64,000 bases of DNA from Pseudoluteimonas sp047602125 (GCA_047602125.1 JASGIB010000001.1:2628291-2692290); one strand, 5' to 3'; positions 47,840 through 56,975 are shown, numbered from the stretch's first letter. Numbers and translations: made by a program. The notes: a model not told the origin generated them from the sequence alone.

Positions 47840-49402
47840 ATGACCAGCCAGCCACGCGTTTCCAACGGCCCCGTTTCGATCAGGCAGGAAGACCTGATCC
47901 AGTCGATCGCCGATGCATTGCAATACATCAGTTACTACCACCCGGTCGATTACATCCGGAACCTCGCCGCCGCGTACGAACGCGAGGAATCGCCGGCGGC
48001 GAAGGACGCCATCGCGCAGATCCTGATCAATTCGCGCATGTGCGCCGAAGGCCACCGCCCGATCTGCCAGGACACCGGCATCGTCACCGTGTTCCTCGAG
48101 ATCGGCATGGACGTGCGTTGGGACGACGCGACCATGGGCGTCGAGGACATGGTCCACGAAGGCGTGCGCCGCGCCTACAACGATCCCGACAACAAGCTGC
48201 GCGCCTCGGTGCTGGCCGATCCGGCCGGCAAGCGCATCAATACGAAGGACAACACGCCGGGCGTGGTGAACGTCAAGGTCGTTCCCGGCAACACCGTCGA
48301 GGTGATCGTCGCCGCGAAGGGCGGCGGTTCCGAGGCGAAGAGCAAGTTCGCGATGCTCAATCCGTCGGATTCCATCGTCGACTGGGTGCTGAAGACCGTG
48401 CCCACGATGGGTGCCGGCTGGTGCCCGCCGGGCATGCTCGGCATCGGCGTCGGCGGCACCGCCGAGAAGGCGATGCTGCTGGCGAAGGAATCGCTGATGG
48501 AGCCGATCGACATCGTCGAACTGCAGCAGCGCGGCGCGTCGAATCGCGCGGAAGAACTGCGCCTCGAACTCTACGACAAGGTCAACGCGCTCGGCATCGG
48601 CGCGCAGGGGCTGGGCGGCCTCACCACCGTGCTCGACATCAAGGTCAGGGATTACCCGACCCACGCCGCGAATTTGCCGATCGCGATGATCCCGAACTGC
48701 GCGGCCACGCGCCACGCGCATTTCACCCTCGACGGCCAAGGCCCGGTCATGCTCGATCCGCCGTCGCTGGAGGATTGGCCCAAGCTCACCTACAACCCGC
48801 AGAACGCGCGCCGCGTCGACCTCGATTCGATCACGAAGGAAGACGTTGCCAGCTTCAAGCCCGGCGAAGTGCTGCTGCTCAACGGCAAGCTGCTCACCGG
48901 CCGCGACGCCGCGCACAAGCGCATGGTCGGGATGCTGGATCGCGGCGAACCGCTTCCGGTCGACCTGCGCGGCAAGTTCATCTACTACGTCGGTCCGGTC
49001 GATCCGGTGCGCGACGAGGTCGTCGGTCCCGCCGGCCCGACCACCGCGACGCGCATGGACAAGTTCACCGAACAGGTGCTGGCGCAGACCGGGCTGATGG
49101 GCATGGTCGGCAAGGCCGAACGCGGCCCGGCGGCGATCGAGGCGATCAGGAAGCACCAGTCGGTGTACCTGATGGCGGTCGGCGGCGCGGCCTATCTGGT
49201 GTCGAAGGCGATCAAGGCGGCGAAGGTCGTGGGTTTCGCCGACCTCGGCATGGAGGCGATCTACGAATTCGAAGTGAAGGACATGCCGGTCACCGTCGCG
49301 GTGGATTCGCAGGGCACGTCGGTGCACCAGACCGGTCCGAAGGAATGGCAGGCGCGGATTTCGAACGGCACGATCGGCAGGATCCCGGTGGTGGTGGCTT
49401 GA
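47840..49402 (+). CDS. fumA: Class I fumarate hydratase ([4Fe-4S])
   Basis: A 520-residue iron-sulfur fumarase, converting fumarate to malate in the TCA cycle. The N-terminal half carries the cluster cysteines in 'RMCAEGHRPICQDTGIVTVF', 'AGWCPPGMLGIGVGGTAEK' and 'IPNCAATRHAHF'. The C-terminal beta domain has 'LNGKLLTGRDAAHKRM' and 'FIYYVGPVDPVRDEVVGPAG'. Both subunit-equivalents are fused as in FumA/FumB. The downstream STAS-like gene starts within its stop (TTGA). Confidence 0.94.
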   Translation: MTSQPRVSNGPVSIRQEDLIQSIADALQYISYYHPVDYIRNLAAAYEREESPAAKDAIAQILINSRMCAEGHRPICQDTGIVTVFLEIGMDVRWDDATMGVEDMVHEGVRRAYNDPDNKLRASVLADPAGKRINTKDNTPGVVNVKVVPGNTVEVIVAAKGGGSEAKSKFAMLNPSDSIVDWVLKTVPTMGAGWCPPGMLGIGVGGTAEKAMLLAKESLMEPIDIVELQQRGASNRAEELRLELYDKVNALGIGAQGLGGLTTVLDIKVRDYPTHAANLPIAMIPNCAATRHAHFTLDGQGPVMLDPPSLEDWPKLTYNPQNARRVDLDSITKEDVASFKPGEVLLLNGKLLTGRDAAHKRMVGMLDRGEPLPVDLRGKFIYYVGPVDPVRDEVVGPAGPTTATRMDKFTEQVLAQTGLMGMVGKAERGPAAIEAIRKHQSVYLMAVGGAAYLVSKAIKAAKVVGFADLGMEAIYEFEVKDMPVTVAVDSQGTSVHQTGPKEWQARISNGTIGRIPVVVA

Positions 49403-49800
49403 CCTCCCGGCAACCAAACGTCCTGGAAGGCGACGGATTCCGGATCGCGTTCGAGCCGAATCCGGGATTCCTGCGCGCGCACGTCACCGGCGACGAGGAT
49501 TCGCTCGAGGTCTCGCTCGCGATCTGGCGCCTGCTCGGCAACGAGTGCCGCGTGCGCGGCGCGAGCCGCCTGCTGGTGGTGGAGGATCTCCCGGGCAAGC
49601 TGACGCCCGCGGAAGTCGGCGTGATGGTCGAGACGCTGTACGCGGAAGGTTTCCCCGACGTGCGGATCGCCTTCGTCGAACTGGCCGGCAGCCTGGTGGC
49701 GGGCGAGCATGGCGAGATCCTCGCGATCGAACTCGGGTTCACCGTCCAGGCCTTCAGCCGCGAAGCCGATGCGCGCCATTGGCTGATGTACGGCGACTGA
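49399..49800 (+). CDS. STAS/SpoIIAA-like small protein, copy 2
   Basis: A 133-residue paralogue of the protein at 42117: 'SRLLVVEDLPGKLTPAEVGV', 'DVRIAFVELAGSLVAGEHGE', 'LGFTVQAFSREADARHWLMY'. No ATG is available in the right place; TTG at 49399 overlapping the fumA stop is the most likely start, which would make translation depend on fumA. Function unknown. Confidence 0.7.
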   Translation: MTSRQPNVLEGDGFRIAFEPNPGFLRAHVTGDEDSLEVSLAIWRLLGNECRVRGASRLLVVEDLPGKLTPAEVGVMVETLYAEGFPDVRIAFVELAGSLVAGEHGEILAIELGFTVQAFSREADARHWLMYGD

Positions 49801-49996
49801 TCCGATACGTCCGCGGCAAGGCGAGGCAAAACACGGGCATCCCGATCGCATTGGCGGAGGCGCGGTCCTCCGTACTGCTGCGTGCGGCGGACAGGGGTGG
49901 TACAACGCATGGGCGGCACAGCCGGGGACCGGCTGCGAACGTGCCAGCGCCGCCGGATCCGGCGGCGAACCTTCCCCACGACGAAAGGTCACGCCC

Positions 49997-51722
49997 ATGC
50001 ACCCGTTGAAGCCATGCCTGCTCGCCGCCAGCCTCGTGCTCGCCATTTCCAGCGGTAGCGCCGATGCCGCCAAACCGCAGGCGCGTTCCGCGCAGGCGAC
50101 GAGCCTGGCCCGCAATGTCGTCGCCCCCGAAGCAGGCATCGCCAGGCGCGACGGACGCTACAGCGCCGACGGCGCGGCCATCGCCTTGTATGAACCCGGT
50201 TTCTTCGTTCCCAACCGCCTGTCGAAGTCCGCGACCGACGCGCAGTTCAAGGCGAGCGCCACGGCCGCGGCCTACGACTACCTCGTCGCGCGGCGTGCCG
50301 AACTCGGCCTCGACGAACGCGACGTGGCCGACCTGCAGCAGGTCCACGTGCGCAGGCAGCCCGGCCTGACCGTCGTGCGCTATCGCCAGCGCAGCGGCGG
50401 CCTGCCGGTGTTCGGCAGCGACATTGCGGTCACCGTGGCCGACAACGGCAGCATCCTCTACGTCGGCAACGACAGCGTGCGCAAGCTCAAGCCGCTGGCC
50501 GCGGGCAAGCTCGCGACGCTGTCGGCGGATCGCGCGAGCGGCATCGCCCGCGGCTACCTCGGCACGCAGGCGCAAGCATCGAAGATCGAACGCATGGCGT
50601 TTCGCGATGCGCAGGCGAACACCCGCGACGTTCTGGCGCGTGAACGCGAACCATTGGGACGTGCTGGTCGATGCGTCCAGCGGCGAAGTGCTGCGCGCGC
50701 AGGACATGCGCCAGTTCGCGCGGCCGGTGGCGTCGGGCGTCGGCCAGGCGTTCAAGCCGGACCCGCTGTCCTCGGCGCGCGCGACCTACGGCGACGCGGG
50801 CTACGTCGACGGCAACAACGCCGACACGCCGCAACTGGATTCGCAGCTGAAGAAGGTCGTGTTGCGAGGCATCCGCTTCAATGCGACCTCGGGCCTGTAC
50901 AGCCTGGCCGGGTCCTACGCCACGTGCCGGAACCTCGAGGCCCCGAACGACGCCGCCTGCCCGAGCCAGGTGGGCAAGGCGTTCAACTTCACCCGCGACA
51001 ACATCGCTTTCGACGCGGTCAACGCCTACTACAACATCGATACCTACATGCGTTACGTCAACGTCACGCTCGGGGTCGAGGCGATGCCCTACCAGCATCC
51101 GCGCGGCGGCGTGCAGTTCGATCCGCACGCGATGAGCGGACAGGACAATTCGTATTACTCGGGCGGCGACTTGCATTTCGGCCAGGGCGGCGTCGACGAT
51201 GCGCAGGACGCGGACGTGGTGATCCACGAACTCGGGCACGGCCTGCACGACTGGTTGACGGACGGGCACCTGTCGCAGGTGCAGGGGCTGTCGGAAGGCG
51301 TCGGCGATTACACCGCGGCCGGCTACAGCCGCGACCAGCCGAACCAGTGGACGCCGGCGGACGCGCAGTATTTCTGGGTGTTCAACTGGGACGGACACAA
51401 CCCGTTCTGGCCGGGCCGGGTGACCAACTGGAACGTCGGCCACACCTATCCGGCCGATGTCGCGCGGGCGGAAGGGCATACGGCGGGGCAGTATTGGTCT
51501 TCGTGCAATCTGGTGGCGCGCGATGCGATCGGCGGGCAGCGGATGGACAAGGCGTTCTTCACCGGGTTGTCGATGACGGGGTCTTCGACGAACCAGAAGG
51601 ATGCGGCGCAGGCGGTGATCGATGCGGCGGCAGCGATGGGTTATTCGAGTTCGGAGATCAGCGCCATCGCGGATGCGTACAACGTGTCGTGCACGTACGG
51701 GGTGACCGTGCCGGCGGTTTGA
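49997..51722 (+). pseudogene. Secreted M36/fungalysin-like metallopeptidase, frameshifted
   Basis: Two frames together give a 574-residue secreted metallopeptidase. Frame 1 (ATG 49997) has the signal peptide 'LLAASLVLAISSGSADA' and the FTP/PepSY-like propeptide ('VRRQPGLTVVRYRQRSGGLP', 'VFGSDIAVTVADNGSILYVG'). Frame 2 continues from 'WRVNANHWDVLVDASSGEVL' and contains the zinc site 'VVIHELGHGLHDWL' at 51225 and 'LSEGVGDYTAAG' with the Glu ligand. The shift is near 50632-50642: GACGTTCTGGCG, where GACGTCTGGCG would keep the frame. Removing one base gives exactly 575 codons. A long T-run terminator follows. Confidence 0.8.
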
Positions 51723-51748
51723 TCGGTCGTCGTCGCGAGACAAGCAAA

Positions 51749-51778
51749 GGTCCGGCAATGCCGGGCCTGTGTTTTTTT
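51749..51778 (+). terminator. Terminator after the M36 peptidase gene
   Basis: Stem GGTCCGGC/GCCGGGCC with an AAT loop (one G-T pair), then TGTG and a seven-T run. Confidence 0.85.
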
Positions 51779-51803
51779 GCGAAACGGAGTCGATGCTTTA
51801 GCT

Positions 51804-51832
51804 CGTCATCCCGGCGTAAGCCGGGACCCAGC
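51804..51832. repeat. CGTCATCCCGGC palindromic dispersed repeat
   Basis: CGTCATCCCGGC-GTAA-GCCGGGACCCAGC, with stem TCCCGGC/GCCGGGA. Sequences of this form are scattered between genes in many proteobacteria. It marks the left side of the AT-rich islet. Confidence 0.6.
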
Positions 51833-51948
51833 TTTTCGTTCGTGGTTAGACAGAAAGTAGGGCGCGAGCCGAAGGCGTATTGCGCCGAAATCGGTGAAAC
51901 TCTGAACTCATGCGGCGGATTTCGCGGTGCTTATTGCTCTCTACGGCT

Positions 51949-52341
51949 CTACATTGGTATCGCGAATCCCATGCCCATCAACACCGATGCGCATGCGGTT
52001 TCAAGCGCAGGATCATGAATACTTTTTGATTCCCAAATAGGGTATTGATCGGCCAATTCAGCCTTATGCATTCCACAGCTTTTCGCAAGGGCAGGGCAGG
52101 CTACAAGTAGCCTATTAAGTAAGCAGTAGCTAGTAGGCAAATCCCAATGACAAGAGATTTTTGTGCCAGCGACAGTTTGGAGTTCCTTAGACAGGGTCTG
52201 ATATAAATTTTCTGCAGAAATTCTTGAATCAGAAATTGAATGAAATTGGATTTCCTCGTCAAGAATGGCCATAACTGCTTGGCATTCAGTGAGGTTCAAA
52301 TCAAATTCTGCGCCTAGCTGCATATGAGTAGCCGCCTTCAT
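51949..52341 (-). CDS. Unknown small protein of AT-rich islet
   Basis: A 130-residue soluble protein with four Cys in the second half ('CHWDLPTSYCLLNRLLVACP', 'AKSCGMHKAEL') and no recognised domain. The start ATG overlaps the stop of the membrane-protein gene by one base (TAATG), so translation is coupled. Codon use is AT-rich and unlike the surrounding core genes. Together with its partner it forms a two-gene unit whose role I cannot assign; a defence or toxin-immunity pair is one possibility. Confidence 0.6.
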   Translation of the reverse strand: MKAATHMQLGAEFDLNLTECQAVMAILDEEIQFHSISDSRISAENLYQTLSKELQTVAGTKISCHWDLPTSYCLLNRLLVACPALAKSCGMHKAELADQYPIWESKSIHDPALETACASVLMGMGFAIPM

Positions 52342-53105
52342 TAAATGTAGCGTCTCGGGCCATCGTCTAGAAATGTACCGTGTCGCTCAATCGTATCCAT
52401 GCGTGCAACATTGACTGCATCGGCTACTTTTTCTAGCGCCGGATGTAAATATCCGCAAGATATCCCGCCAGCAATAGATGCCTGCCACCAAGAATTAATT
52501 TGGCTATTATCGACGGTCGCTGACGTAATTAAAAAAATGAAGGCCGAAAAGATGGCGCCGATGATCACAATCATCGGAACTCCATCCTTTGAATTCCCTA
52601 GAGAGCCGGTCATTGACGAATCATTGGATAGAACAAAAAATCCAATGTGCTTTATCCGACTGGAAAAAAACAGAAAAATGATGGATGGAGTTGCTCCACT
52701 GAATAGCGCGGACACGATGCCGCCATTCTTCGCTAAAGAATAGGCGTGATCAAAGTTAAATCGAAGGCTATGCAAGAATTCGGCGCGTGAATTAACGGCG
52801 TTATAAATACATGCTGTTATCAGCATTGCTGCTAGTAGCGCAAAAAACACAAACGATGAAATGACAACCTTCTTGCGGGCGCTTACTAGCAACCATTTAG
52901 ATCGCTTTGAGCGCGATATGAGTCGTTCATTGAATCTCCAGTCTTCTTGATGGATCTTTTCATCGAGATTTTGAAGATCACTTTTCAAGCGTTGATTTTC
53001 GTGTCTCTCGTACCAGGATTTGTAGAGCATGCGCAGGTACTCGTTCTTAACAAATGTGGTGGAGATTTCTTGTCTATAAAGCCATCGATTGTGTGTGCGA
53101 AGCAA
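52341..53105 (-). CDS. Unknown membrane protein of AT-rich islet
   Basis: A 254-codon frame. About 75 charged N-terminal residues ('YKSWYERHENQRLKSDLQNL', coiled-coil-like) precede hydrophobic segments near residues 80-103, 130-150 and 175-197. The far C-terminus ('DTIERHGTFLDDGPRRYI') is polar. The frame opens with TTG six bases after the pldA stop and in the same frame as it; the first ATG is at 53030, without a ribosome-binding site, so the true start is uncertain. Strongly AT-rich. Not recognised. Confidence 0.6.
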   Translation of the reverse strand: MLRTHNRWLYRQEISTTFVKNEYLRMLYKSWYERHENQRLKSDLQNLDEKIHQEDWRFNERLISRSKRSKWLLVSARKKVVISSFVFFALLAAMLITACIYNAVNSRAEFLHSLRFNFDHAYSLAKNGGIVSALFSGATPSIIFLFFSSRIKHIGFFVLSNDSSMTGSLGNSKDGVPMIVIIGAIFSAFIFLITSATVDNSQINSWWQASIAGGISCGYLHPALEKVADAVNVARMDTIERHGTFLDDGPRRYI

Positions 53106-53111
53106 TTTGTA

Positions 53112-54221
53112 TCAATACCACTCCAGCAACGACACGCCGAAGCCGACGTAGGTCGCCTTGTGGTTGTAGTCGATCATGCTTTCCCCATAACCATCGAACA
53201 GCTGCAGATGCCCGCGCAGCTGGCGGGTGATCGGGAAACCCCAGTCGAACTGCAACGCACCGTGCGAGCGGTCGCCGCCGCGCAGGGAATGCCGTGCCAT
53301 CAACGAGAACTCGTTGTCGCCGGCGACATGCACCACGGTCAGGTCGCCGCGGCCCATGTAATCCTCGATGTCCGGATTGTCGTCGTCGTCGCGGCTTTCC
53401 GGGATGCGGTACCACGGCCGCAGCATGATCGACCAGTCCTTGCGATCCAGGCCGACGTTGAACATCACCCGGTTCCAGCTGCGCGACAGCGGATCCGCGC
53501 GGCCGTTGGACTGGTGGTTGATCCCGACCGCGGCCATGCGGCCCTTCCAGCCGAGCAGGCTGTAATTGTTGCGGAACACCAGCAGCACTTCGGGTTCGTA
53601 GTTGGTCTCGCGGAACGGCCGCGAATCCTCGGCGTCGTAGACCTGCCAGCGCGAACTCTGGGTATAGGCCATCCAGATGTCGCCGTTGTCGCCGAACACG
53701 TTCTCGAACGCCTTGGTCTTGAAACTGAGCTGGAACTTCGCCTCGACGCTGCTCAGGTCCTGCGGCTCGGTCACCGTGTTGTCCGGGTTGGGCGAATGCG
53801 GCATCGCGTTCGGATCGCTGCTCCAGAACGCGGGCAGCAGGTACACCGGCTTGTAGGCGCGGAAATTCCACGTGCCCAGCTTCGAACCCTTGGCCAGTTC
53901 CCAGCGGCTGTCGAGCAGCGAGCCCTTGCCGGCGTTGGCGATGGCCTCGTTCGGCTCGGATGCATAGAGATCGCTGCGCGAACCGCGCTGGTCGACCTGG
54001 TCGAGCGCCTTCAATTGCTGCTTCGCCTGCGTCGCGGCCGCGTCGGCCGCGGCGGTCGTCGGTGCCTCGCGGTGCGCGGCGGCGTCGTAGCAGGCGAGCC
54101 GGTCCTTGTCGTTTTCCACCGCCATGCAGGCGGTGATGTCGGCCTGCTGCGCGAACGCGCGCGGCGCGACGATCGCCGCGAGCGTGGATGCGAGGAGGGC
54201 GATGCGCGAAGGCGTGTTCAT
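53112..54221 (-). CDS. pldA: Outer-membrane phospholipase A
   Basis: A 369-residue OMPLA with a signal peptide (residues 1-24). The catalytic signature 'GINHQSNGRADPLSRSWNRV' contains His and Ser of the His-Ser-Asn triad, and 'LFDGYGESMIDYNHKATYVG' is the second conserved block with the calcium-site region. The chain ends 'SLLEWY', an aromatic beta-barrel terminus. It hydrolyses mislocalised phospholipids in the outer leaflet. The start overlaps the mscS stop (ATGA); last gene of the DUF456-mscS-pldA operon. Confidence 0.94.
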   Translation of the reverse strand: MNTPSRIALLASTLAAIVAPRAFAQQADITACMAVENDKDRLACYDAAAHREAPTTAAADAAATQAKQQLKALDQVDQRGSRSDLYASEPNEAIANAGKGSLLDSRWELAKGSKLGTWNFRAYKPVYLLPAFWSSDPNAMPHSPNPDNTVTEPQDLSSVEAKFQLSFKTKAFENVFGDNGDIWMAYTQSSRWQVYDAEDSRPFRETNYEPEVLLVFRNNYSLLGWKGRMAAVGINHQSNGRADPLSRSWNRVMFNVGLDRKDWSIMLRPWYRIPESRDDDDNPDIEDYMGRGDLTVVHVAGDNEFSLMARHSLRGGDRSHGALQFDWGFPITRQLRGHLQLFDGYGESMIDYNHKATYVGFGVSLLEWY

Positions 54222-55243
54222 GGCGTCGCTGGGGGCGTGTCCAGCAGGTCCTTGCCATCCTCGATTTCGCGCGCGCGCCCGACCTGCACGTCCAGCGCGC
54301 GGTTGACCGACGTGTCGCGCGCCAGCCCGGTTTCCGGCGCGTGTTCCTGCTCGCCGGCGTCGCGCAGCAGCATCACCTTCTGCACCGGGTCCGGCGGCAG
54401 GATGCCGGCTTCGCGCAAGGTCTTGCGCACGCGGCGCATGGCCTCGCTGCGGGTCTTGCCGAGGTCGTTGCGGGTCTGGTCGACCCACGCCCGGAACAGC
54501 AGGGTCGCGCCGTTGTCGGCGAGGCCCTTGATCAGCACGTTCGGCGCCGGCTCGGCGAGCACGCCGTCGACCGACGCGAGCGCGGCGAGGCCGGTGTCCA
54601 TCGCCTGGTGCCAGGACGACTGCGTGCCGACGTTGGTTTCGAACTCGAAGCGCCGGCGCGGGTTGCGGCTGAAGTTCAGCAGCACGGACTTGAACACCAG
54701 GCTGTTGGGCAACTGCAGGTGGTTGCCGTCCATCGTCATCAGGATGGTCGCGCGCGAGGTCAGCGACACGACCTTGCCCTCGTGGTCGTCGATGCGCACG
54801 TGGTCGCCGGGCGCGAACGGCCGGCGCAGGCTGAGCAGCACGCCGGCGACGTAGTTCTCGGCGATGTCCTTGAACGCGAAGCCCAGCACCAGCCCGACCA
54901 CGCCGGCCGAGCCGAGCACCGCGCCGACCAGCGAGGTCGCGCCGAGCAGGTCCAGCGCCACCAGCACGCCGGCGAGGACGATCAGGCCGCGCACGATGCC
55001 GCGCAACAGCCCGTCCATGTAGGGATTGCTGCGCGCGATGCGGGTCAGCACGCGCATGCGCCGCGCGACGAAACCGCCGAGCCACATCGAGAACAGCACG
55101 ATCAGGATCGCGACCAGCAGCAGCGGCAGGCTGGCGACGAGCTTCACCAGCTTGGTTTCCATCAGGTCCAGCGCGGCGGCGAAGCGCAGGTACAGCGTCG
55201 AATGCTCGACGGCTTGCGCGGCCACGTTCGGATCGATCGCCAT
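54218..55243 (-). CDS. MscS-family mechanosensitive ion channel
   Basis: A 341-residue inner-membrane channel. Three to four hydrophobic segments lie in residues 30-140. The pore helix and beta domain are in 'LGSAGVVGLVLGFAFKDIAE', 'LSLRRPFAPGDHVRIDDHEG', 'TILMTMDGNHLQLPNSLVFK'. The C-terminus is a charged tail of about 60 residues. MscS channels release solutes on hypo-osmotic shock. Coupled by ATGA overlaps to DUF456 upstream and pldA downstream, forming a membrane-integrity operon. Confidence 0.92.
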   Translation of the reverse strand: MAIDPNVAAQAVEHSTLYLRFAAALDLMETKLVKLVASLPLLLVAILIVLFSMWLGGFVARRMRVLTRIARSNPYMDGLLRGIVRGLIVLAGVLVALDLLGATSLVGAVLGSAGVVGLVLGFAFKDIAENYVAGVLLSLRRPFAPGDHVRIDDHEGKVVSLTSRATILMTMDGNHLQLPNSLVFKSVLLNFSRNPRRRFEFETNVGTQSSWHQAMDTGLAALASVDGVLAEPAPNVLIKGLADNGATLLFRAWVDQTRNDLGKTRSEAMRRVRKTLREAGILPPDPVQKVMLLRDAGEQEHAPETGLARDTSVNRALDVQVGRAREIEDGKDLLDTPPATP

Positions 55244-55743
55244 CACAGCCACCATGCCAGCGCGAACAGGCCGAGCATGGCGAACGCGAGCGCCAGCTTC
55301 AGCGCGGTGCCGAGGACGATGCCGAACCAGGTGCCGAAGCCGACTTTCGCGGCCTGGCCGAGGTGTTCGCGTTGCAGGCTGCGCCGGTGCAGCAGTTCGC
55401 CGGCCAGCGCGCCCGCGAACGGGCCGACCAGCACGCCGACGGGTCCGAACACGAGTCCGCCGAGCGTGCCGAGCATCGCGCCGGCGACGGCGAGTTTGCT
55501 CGCGCCCACGCGCTTCGCGCCGTGCGCGGTCGCCCAGAAGTCGATTCCCAGCGAGAACAGGGTGAGCAGGCCGAGCACGACCAGCATCGGCGCGCCGATG
55601 TGCCGGAAACCGTCGGTCCACGCGGCGAGCAGCATGCCGCAGAACACCAGCGGCAGGCCGGGCAGGGCCGGCAGCACCGTGCCGACCAGGCCGACGATCA
55701 CCAGCACCGCGGCGAGCAGGTAGAAAACGGAGGCGTGGTCCAT
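55243..55743 (-). CDS. DUF456 family membrane protein
   Basis: A 166-residue very hydrophobic protein with five or six membrane helices. 'GLVGTVLPALPGLPLVFCGM' and 'LGGLVFGPVGVLVGPFAGAL' are the conserved Gly/Pro-rich blocks of DUF456. Function unknown. First gene of the three-gene operon with mscS and pldA. Confidence 0.9.
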   Translation of the reverse strand: MDHASVFYLLAAVLVIVGLVGTVLPALPGLPLVFCGMLLAAWTDGFRHIGAPMLVVLGLLTLFSLGIDFWATAHGAKRVGASKLAVAGAMLGTLGGLVFGPVGVLVGPFAGALAGELLHRRSLQREHLGQAAKVGFGTWFGIVLGTALKLALAFAMLGLFALAWWL

Positions 55744-55801
55744 GCGCGTGGTGTCGTGGGGATCGACGCCATCCTAACCGGCGCGGGGCGGCAGACAAGC
55801 G

Positions 55802-55826
55802 AACGGCCCGCGCGGGGCGGGCCGTT
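55802..55826. terminator. GC-rich hairpin between DUF456 and glycine-zipper genes
   Basis: Stem AACGGCCCG/CGGGCCGTT without a U-run. It lies 21 bases past the minus-strand stop at 55847 and may end that transcript. Confidence 0.4.
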
Positions 55827-55846
55827 GCGTGGAACGCGGTGGCGGT

Positions 55847-56308
55847 TCAGCGCAGGTAGGCGCGGCCGTTGCGGACCTCGACGTAGGAACCGACCCGGAT
55901 CGCGCCGAGGTCGTCCTGCGACGCGGTCAGGATGCGGCCGTCGTTGGTGCGCACCACGATGTTGTAACCGGTGCCGGCATGGTTCTGGATCGCATTGCCG
56001 ACGACCGCGCCGGCGACCGCACCGGCCACGGCCGCGCGGTTCGCCTTGGCGCTGCTGTCGGTGTGGTGCTTGACCGCTTCGCGCGTGGCGGCCGCGCCGA
56101 CGATGCCGCCGAGCACGGCGCCGGTGGCGTTGGGCGCACGGCCGACGTTCTGGATGTCCTGCACCGTGCCGCAGTCGTAGCAACGGGTGGAACCGTAGGA
56201 ACCGCCATAGGAACCGCCGGAATAACCCGGCGAGGTGGTCGCGCAGCCGGCGAGCGCCAGCGAAGCGAGCAGTGCGGTCGCAGCGATGATGCGCAATTTG
56301 GTGTTCAT
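55847..56308 (-). CDS. Glycine-zipper outer-membrane lipoprotein (SlyB/Pcp-like)
   Basis: A 153-residue lipoprotein (lipobox 'LALAGC' at residue 22). 'GAVLGGIVGAAATREAVKHH' and 'AAVAGAVAGAVVGNAIQNHA' form the glycine-zipper 2TM domain. The C-terminal 'YNIVVRTNDGRILTASQDDL' and 'VGSYVEVRNGRAYLR' is the SH3-like tail of SlyB/Pcp-type proteins. Probably stabilises the outer membrane. A second glycine-zipper protein is at 58949. Confidence 0.9.
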   Translation of the reverse strand: MNTKLRIIAATALLASLALAGCATTSPGYSGGSYGGSYGSTRCYDCGTVQDIQNVGRAPNATGAVLGGIVGAAATREAVKHHTDSSAKANRAAVAGAVAGAVVGNAIQNHAGTGYNIVVRTNDGRILTASQDDLGAIRVGSYVEVRNGRAYLR

Positions 56309-56458
56309 GGCTCGTCTCCGTGGAATGGGACGCGCGGCGTCGGCCGCGGTCGAAACCACCCTAGGCAGGCGCGCGTGAACTGTCCGGCAACGGATGGTCG
56401 CCGGCGCAAGCCACGGTTCAGGCTGGTGGTCGCGCGGTGAATCCGCGCGGACCGAGGC

Positions 56459-56923
56459 TCAGTTGCGGAAATCCTGGTGGCAGCCCTTGCACGCCTCGCC
56501 GACCTCCTGCAGCGTCGTGCCGACGCCGGCGCAATTCAGCGGCGGGCTGGCGAGCGCCGCATCCAGCGTGCCGCGGTACTTGGCCGCGTGGTCCTTGAAA
56601 CGCTGGTCGTCGGCGAGGTCGGGGAAGGCGGCCTCGAGGTCGTCGCCGGTGGTGCGCAGCGCGCGCAGGTGCGGGAGCGTGTCGGTGGCGTTGCAGCGGT
56701 TCTGCTTGACCGCTTCGTCGAGCTTGCCCATGTGCCACGCCTGCACGTTCATCACCGCGTCCGGCAAGCGGTCCTGCGGCGTCTTGCGGGCATCCCAGCT
56801 GCGCATCAGCATTACCGTGCCGATGATCCCGAGCACGAGGCCGAGCAGGAACAGGAACAGGTAGCGGCCGGCGGCGGACGATTTCTTCGCCGGCGCGGGC
56901 GAGGACTCGGGTGTGGCGGACAT
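56459..56923 (-). CDS. Membrane-anchored cytochrome c (c'-like)
   Basis: A 154-residue protein. One N-terminal membrane anchor ('YLFLFLLGLVLGIIGTVMLM', residues 21-40) is followed by a helical domain ending in the haem motif 'EACKGCHQDFR'. The C-terminal C-x-x-C-H is the arrangement of cytochrome c'/c556 proteins. Two further cysteines ('NRCNATD', 'LNCAGVG') may form a disulfide. It would face the periplasm and carry electrons or bind NO; which one is not determined. Confidence 0.88.
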   Translation of the reverse strand: MSATPESSPAPAKKSSAAGRYLFLFLLGLVLGIIGTVMLMRSWDARKTPQDRLPDAVMNVQAWHMGKLDEAVKQNRCNATDTLPHLRALRTTGDDLEAAFPDLADDQRFKDHAAKYRGTLDAALASPPLNCAGVGTTLQEVGEACKGCHQDFRN

Positions 56924-56975
56924 GGCGCGGCTCCGTTCGGGACGTGGCGCGACCTTAGCACGCGCTGCCGCCGGC

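Noticed and set aside
53100..53114. Programmed readthrough of pldA into the islet membrane protein
   Set aside because: The downstream frame is in phase with pldA, but pldA ends normally with an aromatic barrel terminus; being in phase has a one-in-three chance and no readthrough context was recognised.
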